Shown here: positions 23,925-34,394 of the stretch, in pieces
Position numbering within the stretch: the stretch's first letter is position 1
How the letters are laid out: each line of letters opens with the position of its first letter
Translations under genes and position numbers: made by a program
Notes under the pieces: generated by a model
What the model was told of the DNA's origin: nothing
The model's database searches: none
The model's input: only the letters and a program-made list of their open reading frames with translations
Assembly: GCF_019279795.1 (NCBI RefSeq)
Contig: NC_056730.1
Location: forward strand, 608,807,698 to 608,871,697
Length of the DNA stretch: 64,000 nucleotides
DNA from: Protopterus annectens
Lineage: Eukaryota > Chordata > Ceratodontiformes > Protopteridae
Direction: 5' to 3'

Positions 23925-24067
23925 ATAGGTTCATAGGTTCATAGATTAGTACTAGGCTAACTGCCCTTGCGAGCCATTTTAAGCCTAGCCAATTATCCCC
24001 TGTGAGATTCAAACCCTGTATCTTGTGTTTTCAAGGCAAACACCTTAACCATTAGGCCATCTGTATT
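23925..24067 (-). mobile_element. tRNA-derived SINE with CR1-type 3' tail
   Basis: The minus-strand head has an A box (TGGCCTAATGGTTAAGG, about 24,058-24,042) and a B box (GGTTTGAATCTC, about 24,014-24,003). The 3' part reads GGCTAGGCTTAAAATGG, then GGGCAGTTAGCCTAGTACT, and ends in CTATGAAC octamers. This is the tail of CR1 copies A1, A2 and A9 with few differences. The SINE therefore borrows the CR1 family's RT recognition end. It lies in the large intron of Myb/SANT-like gene 2. Confidence 0.88.
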
Positions 24068-24498
24068 CCATTAGGTATACATGCACCACTCATCCTGTAT
24101 GTATACATAGCATGCATGTGCTAAACCTGTGTCCACAATTCTCTGCTAAAGACACAGACGCTCTAATCAGAAATGGATATCTATGTGACACACAGATACA
24201 CATCCAGCCATTGTATGTATACCTGTGAGTGATGGTGCACAGGACATTGCAGAGCTTTTAATACTTGCACAGCAATGTTGTGTCCATGTACACATTGCGT
24301 TCCAGGGTGAGGCCAATCACTGAACAACAACACACATGCATCAAAGCCATGTATACTGTTATTAGCAAGGGCTGTCTACACCCACACTGCATGCTGTTGA
24401 GCAGCACACATCCTGCATGCTGACATGTGTGATATAACTGTTTGCCTGTACCCCACCATCACCGGCTATTGAGTATGTTCTGGATTGCTGGTGGTGGT

Positions 24499-24500
<2 letters not shown>

Positions 24501-24555
<55 letters not shown>
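24501..24555. repeat. (GT)n microsatellite
   Basis: About 55 bp of TG preceded by GGT triplets, immediately upstream of an octameric minisatellite. Confidence 0.95.
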
Positions 24556-24556
<1 letters not shown>

Positions 24557-24578
24557 TCTGTCTGTTTTAGTAAGGAGT

Positions 24579-24788
24579 GCATTTGTGTGCATGTGTGCAT
24601 GTGTACATGTGTTCATGTGTGCAAGTGTCCATGTGTTCATGTGGTCATGTGTGCATGTGTGCATGTGTTCATGTGTGCATATGTGTATGTGTGCATGTGT
24701 GCATGTGTTCATGTGTGCATTTGTTGTGTGCATGTGTTCATGTGTGCATGTGTGCATGTGTTCATGTGTGCATGTGTTCATGTGTGCC
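24579..24788 (+). repeat. 8-bp minisatellite CATGTGTN
   Basis: About 25 tandem octamers, CATGTGT followed by a variable base (G, T, A or C), with occasional changes such as CAAGTGTC and CATGTGGT. It ends about 45 bp before the exon C acceptor of Myb/SANT-like gene 2. Long Cys/Val/His-rich frames across it are repeat translation. Confidence 0.92.
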
Positions 24789-25738
24789 AACATCATGTAC
24801 AGGTCATAAAGTGTGTTTCCTGTCTTCCTCTCACAGGTGCTGACTTTGGGCTGGTTCACTGCAGCAGGGAAACTGATGTCACTAAGCAAAATAGTGATAA
24901 TGATGATAGGTGTGTTAAGGCACAGGCATGTTTGTCAGGGTCTGTTGTTGGGCCACCAATCGACAGTTCACAAGTGTCCACCCCATCCATGCACACAGTC
25001 ATACTGCCAATACATCCATCATCAATGCCCTTAGCAGAGGGACAGCATACAGTCGGCATTGGCCAGGACAGTGTGGTATCCATGGCACATGCATCCTGAC
25101 ACAGTAGCCATACCCGGATGTCTGGAAGGGCACCATAGAGGCAGATGTCCAGGGGTTCTCATCGGAGCACTGCTGCTCTTCATGCCACTGGCAGACGTGC
25201 CACAGGTCTTACAACCTCACACATGTTCCTGGCTGTCATGGAGGCACAGGCATGTATGGAACGGTACACCAGTCAGGGACTAAGGGCACAGAGGGCACAT
25301 GACACCGTTGTAATTGACAGTATCCATGACCTAGCAGGTGCCATCCGTAATTACACTGAGGTCACTGATAGACATTGGGGAGAGACATTAGATATCTTCT
25401 GCAATGTCATGTCCATGTGTCAGGACAGTGTGGGATGCTTTAGTCATCAACGTGGATGTATGCCAGCAACATCAGCAGCTGGCAGTCGCCGCGGACGTCC
25501 CTCAAGTCACAGCCACTCCCGTAGTGCCAGTACCATCCCCAGCAATGTTGGGGGTGGGCTGCCCATAGATCATCCTAGAAGACCATATGCACATGGCTCT
25601 GGACAGTCCCAGCAGGGACCTGGGTCCAGTGTACATCCATCTACCTCTGGGGATAGTACCCAGTTTGGCTTAGTACCTGATAGTGTCAGTAGCACCCCTG
25701 CCAGGCACAGGTACTGTATCCATGGCCAGAGACGGTGA

Positions 25739-25909
25739 TCTGTAAAGCCTGGCAGGTACAGTCTGTGGCTGTCCCACAAATACCTGTATATGGCAGCCAC
25801 ATGGTAGAACTGTGTGCATGCAGACACACACACACATAAACCAGACACCTAGGGCTAACACATACCCGCACACATTACATCAACCTTGACCCATAGCAAT
25901 ACTCTTGCC

Positions 25910-25984
<75 letters not shown>

Positions 25985-27030
25985 TGTCGATTGGATGGCT
26001 CACTGTAGGCCTCTGGCAAACCAACAACACCCCCTGTGCATATGATGAAACCTGTGCCACCTCCTGCCATCTGTAACACTGATGCAGGAAAAGGCTACCA
26101 TGGTGCTGATGCACAGTGTGACTTTATAGCAGTATAGCAATGTTAGCATGTTGTCAGCAGTAGAGTGTAATGATATGCTTGAAGGTGTAGCTGAGCAGGC
26201 ATGATGCATTAAAGCTATGATTACCATTGTAGTATTGTTTACACCAGTGTTAGTTCCAATAGTGTATTGTCCGCCCACGTGCCACTTGGCTGATGTGTGT
26301 AGTATTGGCAGCATGTGTTAGAGAGTGGGCAGTATGTGTGGGATGTGTGTAACACAGATTTGCAGGTGTACATTTGTGAACATGGTGGAGGTGCACTGTC
26401 TGCATGTACATGCATAGTGGACACATGGGCAGGGTGACATGCCCTGTATTACACAGTAACACACCATAGTTTCTATTGGTGGCCAGTATGCATTGTACTA
26501 CACACATTTCGGAACCTGACTACACATGTGTGTATGACATGGTTTGACACTGTGCTGTGGGTGATACTGTTACTATCTGTCATTGTTTTGCATTCTGGTA
26601 GTATACATAACTTCAACAGCCTGACCATAACCAATCGTTAAATGATGTCTTGACAACTGACACACAGATGTAGGACACACAGCAACATTTGGATCCTTCA
26701 GGTACTATACCATGCCAGTAACTAGTGGTATTCACCTGTACTCATTACTGAGACTACTCCTGTTTGGCATATAGCTCTCTTAGGTACAAGCAATCACAGT
26801 AGGGATATGTCTGTCCACGTCTGGTAATGCATACTGTGGCCTATAATGCATTCTCTAGATGATACACACATCCTCCACAAGGGTATCATACAGACAGATA
26901 CCTGTTGTCAAACCCACGCTGTAAAGCTATAAGCCAAACTAAGCATAGTCATCCACCTTTATGGAACATAGTATCCCCACAGTACCACATAGGTAGTAGC
27001 CACCAACATGATGAACAGGTACCGATGTGT
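25739..27030. other. no gene recognised; (CA)n at 25,912-25,982
   Basis: Downstream of Myb/SANT-like gene 2. It holds a 70-bp uninterrupted CA microsatellite and otherwise ordinary AT-rich sequence. Confidence 0.55.
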
Positions 27031-27034
27031 ACAT

Positions 27035-27160
27035 GCAACCAAGTGATACGTCATCTCTCCTTTGATAATCACATTTCCTAAGGTATTTTGAAATCCCTTG
27101 GTGGATCACATAAGCAATAAGGGGTCTGCATGCATATCCACAAAGGTTGTTGTGCACCTA
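27035..27160 (+). pseudogene. short CR1-type LINE fragment
   Basis: TCTCTCCTTTGATAATCACA (27,052-27,071) closely matches the SFDNH thumb codons of the CR1-type family, and the following about 90 bp keep weak similarity in the same order. Confidence 0.45.
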
Positions 27161-27565
27161 TAATAAATAGTTATCATTGACAGACTTTGCTGCGTTTGAA
27201 CAGGTCTGACATATACCTCAGCCATAAACCCTCACTCACACAATTCATTAGAAACCGTAATGAATGTGTGTGACACGGATGATCTAGGCCAGGGATCACT
27301 GCAGTGGCTGGGCTTGTCACAAGCATACAGATGTGACCTAATGTCTGGGAAGCAGCAGCACAGTCTGGCAAGGATGACAGCTGTGTTCTTGGAGAAAGCA
27401 GGGTTCTCACACATGCAATAATTGAGGTAACATGTACGTATATGTATTTGCCACACAGCTACCTCACATGTGCAATGCATACTGATATGTCATACAGTAG
27501 TAAAAGCAAAACCCACAACACATTGACCAACAGTGTTACACACATAGAGCACACACACTGACCAA

Positions 27566-28125
27566 GTGCAGGATTCAAACCCCTACCTCACTACTTCATG
27601 ATACTAGAGGAAATATGCATTAACATGACATGCTATACACATTACTGGGAGGTCTTTTTTCCACAGGTATATTTGCAGGATGGTGACATCATCAGAGTTG
27701 ACAAAGATAAGTATACCACTCGTAAGGTGTTCTACTACTCTCCAAAAAGGTTGCTCCTCTCCAAGGTAATTACACACAAACAGTTGTCAAGTGCAGGATT
27801 CAAATCCCTACCTAATTACTTCATGATACTAGAGGAGTACACATTAGCATGATGCGCTATACACATTACTGGTATATTTGTAGGATGGTGACATCATCAG
27901 ACTTGACAAAGATTAGTATACCACTTATAAGGTGTTTTACTACTCTCCAAAAAGGTTACGCTTTCCCAAGGAGACCAGACACTTGTCAAGTGCAGGATTC
28001 AAACCCCTACCTAACTATTTTATGATACTACAGAAATACGCATTTACATGACATGCTATACACATTACTGTGAATTCTTTTTTCCACAGGTATATTTGTA
28101 GGATGGTGACATCATCAGACTATAC
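27566..28125 (+). repeat. tandem repeat of 199-225 bp, about 2.6 units
   Basis: Unit starts are marked by GTGCAGGATTCAAA at 27,566, 27,791 and 27,990. Each unit also contains a variant of CTTCATGATACTAGAGG and GTATATTTGTAGGATGGTGA (reading GTATATTTGCAGG in unit 1 and TTTTATGATACTACAG in unit 3). The second unit lacks about 26 bp including a TTTTTTCCACAG string. On the minus strand, GGTTTGAATCC resembles a Pol III B box. The last unit runs into CR1 copy A5. Confidence 0.85.
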
Positions 28126-28139
28126 AAAGTGGGTTACAT

Positions 28140-30180
28140 TATGTGACATTAGGTGGGCTACATAGAAGGAATGTCTAAACACTTTGGCCATGTGATCATC
28201 AAAGGGGAGTTTACTATCTACCTGTGTCCCCATGGCCATAATGACTTTCTCCGTACATACTGGATTATCACCTATGTGGCAATTTGTGTGCACTTTGTTT
28301 TACCCAAAGGGGATGACTATGCATTCTTTGGCATTCAGCTTGAGGGCATTGTTTTGACACCAGATGTCAGTCTCTGTAAGACACCTCTGGAGGATGTCTG
28401 TGTCAGCCGTAGAGTCGATTATGGACCACAGTTAGCAATCATCTGCAAACCTGTTCAGTCATACACCTCCTGTGCTTGCCTGTACCTCTGAGCAGTATCT
28501 ACTGAACAGGTGGGGTCCCAAGACCAAGACCTGTGGGATGCCATTTGTGACTGGCTTAGAGTTGGACATGGCACCCACAACTCTGAACATGTGTGTTTGA
28601 TCTGTGAGCCACTTGGCCACCCATCCTGTGACACAGCTATTAATGTTATGCTTGTCCATGATGACAGAGTGGGGAATGGTGTAGAAAGTCCTGGGGCTGT
28701 GTGGACTACTTTCGCCTCCATCTATGGCCTTGGTAACTGTTTGAAATAAGTCAACTAGGTTTAGGAGCCAGGATCTGCCTTTAACAAGGCAAAGTTGTGT
28801 AGAGTCCAGTGTCTGCAGGTCTCCAATATCTATGTTTATGGGTTCCATGACAATTTGCTCAACAGCTTTGTAGACCAGGCTGAGTAGGCATATAGGGCAA
28901 TGGTTTCCAGGTTCTGTTGTAGCACCCCCTTTGTGGAGCTGGATGACTGTTAGTGTATGCCATTCTTTGGGTACATAGCCTGTGGTACACTTGAGTCTGG
29001 ACAGTGAATGTAGGTGAGGGTGTAGTTCCTTTTGGACCTAGTGTAAGACGCAGCCTGGGACACCATCCAGTCCCATTGATGCTGTGTTGTTAGCTTTGGA
29101 GAGGGCTGTCTTTACCTGCATGTCCATTACTTCTGGGGCTCTGCATCCTTCTGTGATGGACACAGGCCCTTTTGGGGGTGATGGGCAGAGTTTACACTGA
29201 ACTTGTCCCCCTGGATTTGGGCAATGAAAGTTGGTTCAGTGTATTTCTTTCCATTTTTCAGTAGCTGCCAGCATATTTGGAAGTTGATACCTACATGTCT
29301 GGTATAGCTACCGAAGGCTTTGTGGTTGTTATTCTTACATTCCTTGGCTATTTGTCTTTAGAAACTGTCCTTGGATTATTTTATGAGCGATCATTGTTTC
29401 TTCCTAATAATGATCAGTTATGCCTTTCCTTTAGTGAAGTTGACTCTATCATGTGTTTGTTTCCTCCTTCTGTTGTCTAGCTTATTTATGGGCAACAACC
29501 ACCTGATTGTTGTCTTATTTTTGGAGGAGTGCATCTTGGTTTTATTTGTGATGTCTCATTCCATGCATCCCTGTAGATGCTCATAGGATGCACTTGTAAA
29601 TGATTCAGCAGATTGTATACCATTATCCTATAGCAAGAGGTCTTTGGAACGTTGCCCAACCACTTTGGTCTTGGGAAGTGTGCAGTTTGCTTTTGAAAAT
29701 GTCTTCACAGTGGTTTCATTGACTGGGTGGGGGGTGGGATGTGGATGTCCAGTGTGATTACTTTATGATCTTATATTACCAGTGAGGGGTTTATCTCTGT
29801 TGTGGAACACTGGAACCCCATGTTGGTGATGATCATGTCCAGTATGTTGTCACCTCTAAGTGAGCATGGTGACCAGCTGTTCCAGTGTGTTAGAGTTTTT
29901 AAATTCTAGGAAACATTGGGCAAAGGACATTATACATGAGTAATTCTCCCACTCAGTGTTTGGGTAGTTGTAATCTCCTCATATAATGGTGTTTGATAGG
30001 ACCTTTATATTTTCCACTGTTCTTAGGAATACTGAGTGAGGTTCCTGAGACAAGGTACGTGATCTGTAGCAGGCTACAATCTGATGAGCAGCTTTGCCCA
30101 ATGTTAGTTGCACTTGCATGGTCTCCAAGGCCTCATGCTGTGCCACTAACGTGAAGGTGTGGGTATCCATAAGGTAAATG
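28140..30180 (-). mobile_element. CR1-type LINE copy A5 with endonuclease, no 3' end
   Basis: Minus-strand copy carrying both main domains. The endonuclease end at about 30,180-29,740 includes GDYNYPNTEWENYS and FLEFKNSNTLEQLVT. The linker and RT run to about 28,150, with LVKGRSWLLNLVDLFQTVTK, GIPQVLVLGPHLFSRYCSEV and a catalytic NRFADDC at about 28,455-28,437. The thumb is cut off at 28,140 and the family 3' tail is absent, so this is a rearranged fragment rather than a simple 5' truncation. Many stops and frameshifts are present. Confidence 0.82.
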
Positions 30181-30224
30181 GGTACACCCCTTTCTTTTGA
30201 ATTTAACTCGTGGTTTTGGGTCCG

Positions 30225-30865
30225 AAAGTCAAAGGGATTGTGAGTGTTTTACGTGCAGCATGTCCAACAGCTCTGTGTTTGACATAGCTTTGTATGTTTG
30301 GCAGTGAACACCTCTGAGTAGGCGATATGCAAGGGAGTACAGATGGAGCATTTTGAGATGGTATGTGTATGGCATGTATTTCAGGCCACTAATGCTCAAT
30401 GTGAGGTATTGCTGCAGGCTTTCCAGTTGTTGTAGTTGTCTTGTGAGGTACATAGCAAAAGTGGTGTTGTACTCTATTATAGTTCTAGTGAGTGATGAGT
30501 AGAGGGGAACAATGTCCTCTTCTATTCTGCATGAGACACATTTTGTGATGAGGTGTGCCACATAGGAGGGTTTCCTGACTAGTGTGGAAATGTGATTATC
30601 ACAGTTGTGTCCACTGTCCACCTGTGACCCAAGGTCTCTTGTCACACTTTCAGTGTGAAATATACTACCACCTATGTTGTAGTTCTTGGCTACAGAGTTT
30701 TTAACAAAGGGGATGACAATGCACCTTTTGGCATTGAGCTAGATCCCATGGCTTTAACAACAGCCACCTGTCTCAGTGAGGCCCTTTTGTGGGATGTCCA
30801 CATCTTTAGTGTTTACAATTATGGCTCCTAGTTTGCAGCCCTCCAGAAACTTCAGTAGCCACAGA
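30225..30865 (-). pseudogene. CR1-type LINE fragment A6 (thumb and C-terminus)
   Basis: A minus-strand frame reads RDLGSQVDSGHNCDNHIST, RPSYVAHL-like thumb codons, MYLTRQLQQLESLQQYL, YRLLRGVHCQTYKAMSNTEL and MLHVKHSQSL. It sits between copy A5 and fragment A7/A8 in the same orientation, giving an out-of-order pile of pieces of one family. Confidence 0.8.
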
Positions 30866-31515
30866 CCTTACATGTTACAGTTTACTTCAGGGAAGTAGAT
30901 ACTACACAGCCAGGGAAGTTATCTGGTCCCATGGCTGCTGTGATACTGGCTTTGGAGAATGTTTTTTACCTGTTCAGCCATGATGACAGCAACTTTGCAG
31001 TCTTCCATTATAGAGATGTGCTCTTTCATGGGTGAGAGGGGGGTAAAGTTAACACTGATCCTATCTGCCAGGATGTTGGCAATATCCGTTGGGTCTGTAT
31101 ATTTAGTGCCATTGAGCTGTAACTCAGAACAGATCTGAGTGTAGCCATGACATGGACCTGTCTGTTGGGCAGAGATCTCCTGGGTAGTCAGTATGCAACA
31201 GAGTACAGATTGGGTTACATTAAGTCTTGTTGCATGGGGCAACGATTTGAGGCCAGTAATCCTCTTGTTAAGGTACTTCAGTGGTATTTCTGGCTGCTGA
31301 ACATGCCTAGTCAGATTCATCGCAAGTGTGTTATGGTACTCTCTGATGGGTCTGATGACTGCTGAGTAGTGGGAATCTCCTTTGACCTACATGCACAGAC
31401 CTTGGCAGTTTGTGTGAACACACAGCATGATTTTCTGACCACTTTGTGAATGTGTTTCTGGAAGTAGAGATGGCAATCCACATTTGTCCATAGATCCCTT
31501 ATTATCACATCTGTA
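30866..31515 (-). pseudogene. CR1-type LINE fragments A7 and A8
   Basis: 30,866-31,140 carries the linker region (codons for DPTDIANILADRISVNFTPL, ending near 30,960 with PDNFPG-like codons). 31,150-31,515 is a separate thumb piece (MIIRDLWTNVDCHLYFQKHI, MNLTRHVQQPEIPLKYLNKR). Both are on the minus strand and out of natural order, so rearrangement followed insertion. Confidence 0.75.
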
Positions 31516-32150
31516 TTTAGCCTAAGTGTGTGAGCATGCCCAGTATGACCTTTCTGTGTGATGCTGAATGAAATCTACTACATTTGTTGGAGTGTGTGAG
31601 CACACCCAGTATAGACATTTATACTATATGTGTATGGAAAAATCAAGTTCTTTTTTTTACAGCAGGGCTCACCTTTGTGTCATAGATCAACAGGGATCAT
31701 GCTGTGCCTGCAGGGCTTTCATGAGACACTTTGCATAGACTTATCAACATTTTTACATACAGGGGGGACAGCTATTCTTTGTACATTTCTACCCGGGGGC
31801 ACACCTGATTGTTACTGTGGGTGTACATAGGATGAGGGTTTCACCTGACACTTATACACATTTGCTATGCCTGCACTGCTATGTACAGTACACCATTTCA
31901 GTCTGTACTGTTGCCTATCGTACTGACTTGAGGCATACTACTGTACTACAGATCCTAGCGTCCAATGTCACGTATATTAGATTGCGACTTCATAGCCTAC
32001 ACAACTCACATCACACCGCCTGGCCTGATGTTCTCTGTCTGCATAGGCCTGTGGGGGAGGTTACCCATATGCCTCTTTAGGAGCATGATACAGCATTTCT
32101 TTGTGTTTGCATTAGTGTACAATTGTCCTGCTGTGTCTGTGCCACTCCAA
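31516..32150. other. no recognisable feature
   Basis: Spacer between the CR1 pile and tRNA-headed unit C. No coding or repeat signal is recognised. Confidence 0.45.
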
Positions 32151-32154
32151 TGCT

Positions 32155-32435
32155 ATCATGGCTTAGTGGTTCAGTACTGTGACTATAGTGCACAGTGTCC
32201 TGGGTTCGATCACTATCACTCTTTTTTATTTTCATGCTGGGCAGACAAGACTGCTTAAGGAACAGTAAAGCAAATATGAGCATGTTTACCTGACTTTGCT
32301 CAACTTTGCCTGACCTTGCCCAACATTGCTCAACGTTGTCCAACATTGCGCTAGTTAGCACGGGCAATTTTGTTTACATATACTAAATATTGGTAAATGC
32401 TGCTTAGCACTGCTTTATGTTACTTAAAACATGGC
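32155..32435 (+). repeat. tRNA-headed decamer-array unit C
   Basis: A-box-like TGGCTTAGTGGTTCAGTAC near 32,159 and B-box-like GGGTTCGATCAC near 32,201, a TTTTTTATTTT link, then decamers from 32,291: TGACTTTGCT, CAACTTTGCC, TGACCTTGCC, CAACATTGCT, CAACGTTGTC, CAACATTGCG. The remainder (CTAGTTAGCA, GGGCAATTTT, TGCTTAGCAC) aligns with unit A reversed, which has an extra internal segment of about 80 bp. It ends just past the transposase gene's 3' side. Confidence 0.8.
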
Positions 32436-32582
32436 AATCATGCCTCAGGTGGTGCTGCAGGGCTGCCTATGTTGGATGCACATACTACACTCCCTATACT
32501 TGTCTGGAAATAGGTAGTGTCAAGGTAGGCATCCCTTTTATTTTATGTGCGAGTCAGAGAGAGGTATCATTTCCAGGGTTCC

Positions 32583-33304
32583 TACTGAGCCAATGTATGT
32601 GCTATGCGTTGCCTCTTTACCAAGGCCAAGGCATACTGGGCATGCCTCCTTCTGCCTACTGGGGCAGGCTCAGGTTGTTCCTCCTCCGAGTCACGCTGTG
32701 CCTGTGCAGGCCTTGGCAATGGTGGGGAGCTGTTTGGCCCTGCCCCATGCTGTTCCTGCTACAGCTGTTTTTTCAGGATCATATTGTGTAGCATGGCACA
32801 TACCATGACAATTTGGGTACATGTAGTTGGTGAGTACTGCAAGGCTCCACCAGATGTGTCCAGGCACAGGAACCGTGACTTGAGCATGCCAAACACACGC
32901 TCGATTACATTTCGTGTTTGTGTGTGTGCCTCATTATGGAGTCCTTGTTCAGCTGTGTGTGCATTTCTGATGGGTGTCATCAGCCACGGCTCCAGTGCAT
33001 ATCCAGCATCCCCCACTAGGTGACCATCAGGGATGTCCCCATTGACAAATGTCTGGTATAGCTGCGTCAGATGCCAGATATGGGAATCATGGTAGCTTCC
33101 AGGGCAACCAGCACACACATTCAGTATTATGCCCTGGGCATTGCACACGACCTGGAATTTGATGGAGTGGAAGCCCTTGTGGTTGATGTAGGCCCTACCC
33201 CGCTCACCGGCTAGTGCATTTATGTGTATGTTTGTGCAGTCAATTGCACCCACTACCTCAGGGTATTCCGCTATTTGCTGGAAGAGACGCATATTGCTGG
33301 CCAA
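32583..33304 (-). pseudogene. HARBI1-type transposase, best-preserved copy (copy 3), 5'-truncated
   Basis: The cleanest DDE nuclease in the window. From the N-terminus: MRLFQQIAEYPEVVGAIDCT (first Asp), AYINHKGFHSIKFQVVCNAQ, NVCAGCPGSYHDSHIWHLTQ, DGHLVGDAGYALEPWLMTPI (second Asp), NEAHTQTRNVIERVFGMLKS (Glu), SGGALQYSP and MLHNMILKKQL. A single TAG (32,759-32,761) at a Gln position interrupts an otherwise open frame that continues as SEEEQPEPAPVGRRRHAQYA and LALVKRQRIAHTLAQ to the stop at 32,583. Homology to the other copies starts only at residue about 110 of a full protein; the sequence upstream of 33,304 is unrelated. There is no CA expansion. It faces the Myb/SANT-like gene 1 across the 21-kb block and is probably its original partner. 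Confidence 0.88.
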
Positions 33305-33570
33305 TACCTCACAGGAATTGGGGAAATATATTGAAATTGGGGAAATTAAATTTTCACTTCTCTTTGTATACTGCAGTGTTGCAGTGTTTCTGAGTAAAAC
33401 ATGGGGGAATGTTGTTTGAAGAGTTTTAAGTGCTGGGCTGGGCTAGTGTACTGCCTGTGTAATTGGCTGATTCTGATTGATTTCACCTGGCAGCTCTGCT
33501 AGTTCTCCTTGGTTAACTTCCTACTACTACTTTTCCTTCCTTTTCCCTTTCTGTTTCCACAGGGGGCAGA
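33305..33570. other. no recognisable feature
   Basis: Replaces the missing 5' part of the transposase gene. No coding signal is recognised. Confidence 0.4.
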
Positions 33571-33725
33571 GCCACGCAAACAAGTGCAAACACGCACACA
33601 CAAGCACACACGTGTGCACACAGCCTTACACAGGCTTAGGCGGGTGCACATCCGCGCACACAGGCTTAGACAGCCTTACACAGGCTTACACGGGCACGCA
33701 CACCCGTGCACACAGTGTAAGCATC
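33571..33725 (+). repeat. decamer array D (15 units)
   Basis: Fifteen consecutive 10-bp units in exact register from 33,571: GCCACGCAAA, CAAGTGCAAA, CACGCACACA, CAAGCACACA, CGTGTGCACA, CAGCCTTACA, CAGGCTTAGG, CGGGTGCACA, TCCGCGCACA, CAGGCTTAGA, CAGCCTTACA, CAGGCTTACA, CGGGCACGCA, CACCCGTGCA, CACAGTGTAA. Consensus is about CANGCTTACA or CANGCACACA. No tRNA-like head is recognised here. It lies between the transposase and the right terminus. Confidence 0.88.
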
Positions 33726-34394
33726 TTTGCAAGAAACTTTAGTGATAGCCACAGCGTACACCTTCGGTTTCTGGATTTCAGCTCAGACAACTGTAGACAC
33801 GCCTCTTCCAGTCCTGAGTAACTCACAGTAAACACATGCCACTCTGCTCCAATAAGCTTACAGTCTTTGATACATACCCCCTCATGATGTCACCTATCTT
33901 CTACTCTGTTACTCCCCTAATCCTACTCTTACACTCTAGGGACATGGTTCACATGGCAGGGAAAATTGGGATTCACTATCCTTATACTCATTTGCATAGG
34001 ATTGCCTACTAATGCTTGGTTACATCTCTCAGACTGAGCTTCCCCCCTTAGCAACCACTACTCAGTAGCCATGTTGTCTTCAGCCTGCCAGTCACCTGCA
34101 TGGCAGATGAATATTTTTTATAAAATGCCTATTTTTGGCTTTTATTTATTTTTTTCTGGTTTTTAGAGTGACGCACATTTGCGTGGCGCTGCGCTACGCT
34201 TAAACATCGGAGATCATGGAAAAAATGTATTTTTTATTATTTTGCAACACATAAAAATGCCAATGGCCTTATATTTGGCCATTGGCATGCTTCCTCAACT
34301 GGATGCATCCTTTATTTGGAGCTGTCATAGCTCCGTTTTGCTATTTGCAGAACGGTACTCAGTTACCAACGGAGTACATTTCTGCAAATAACAC
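33726..34394. other. element interior, no gene
   Basis: Within the 21-kb block. A string at 34,155-34,205 (around GCACATTTGCGTGGCG) is similar to 48,785-48,830 in Harbinger copy 4 (GCACATTTGTGTGGTG), showing it is shared element DNA. Confidence 0.5.

Larger units (their letters stand above)
22338..25738 (+). pseudogene. Harbinger Myb/SANT-like DNA-binding protein gene 2 (spliced)
   Basis: Exon A (22,338-22,752; acceptor TCTTCCAG, donor GTAACA) carries the SANT-like domain: YSPAEEEKIMTSLVQHN, WTVLWQDLVHRVNDIG, TYEQVCHHCSDLIRHVWQ. A 7-C run (22,626-22,632) shifts frame; beyond it the other frame reads RVEEPLLSQVAPG, six Gln and MEAGATQQVDMEHA. Exon B is a 39-bp exon (22,983-23,021; CCTTGTAG acceptor, GTGAGT donor) and is phase 1 on both sides. 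Exon C (24,837-25,738; CTCACAG acceptor) encodes GADFGLVHCSRETDV, two in-frame stops (25,097 and 25,136), a helical MFLAVMEAQACMERY segment and a Ser/Arg-rich tail. The exon order matches gene 3 (62,244-60,137). The predicted product is about 450 residues, nuclear, and would bind element termini with the transposase. A 5' exon is missing from my model. Confidence 0.72.

Noticed and set aside
27566-28125. CRISPR-like array of repeats and spacers
   Set aside because: Units are about 200 bp, nearly identical throughout, with no short repeat/unique spacer structure, in an evidently eukaryotic sequence.
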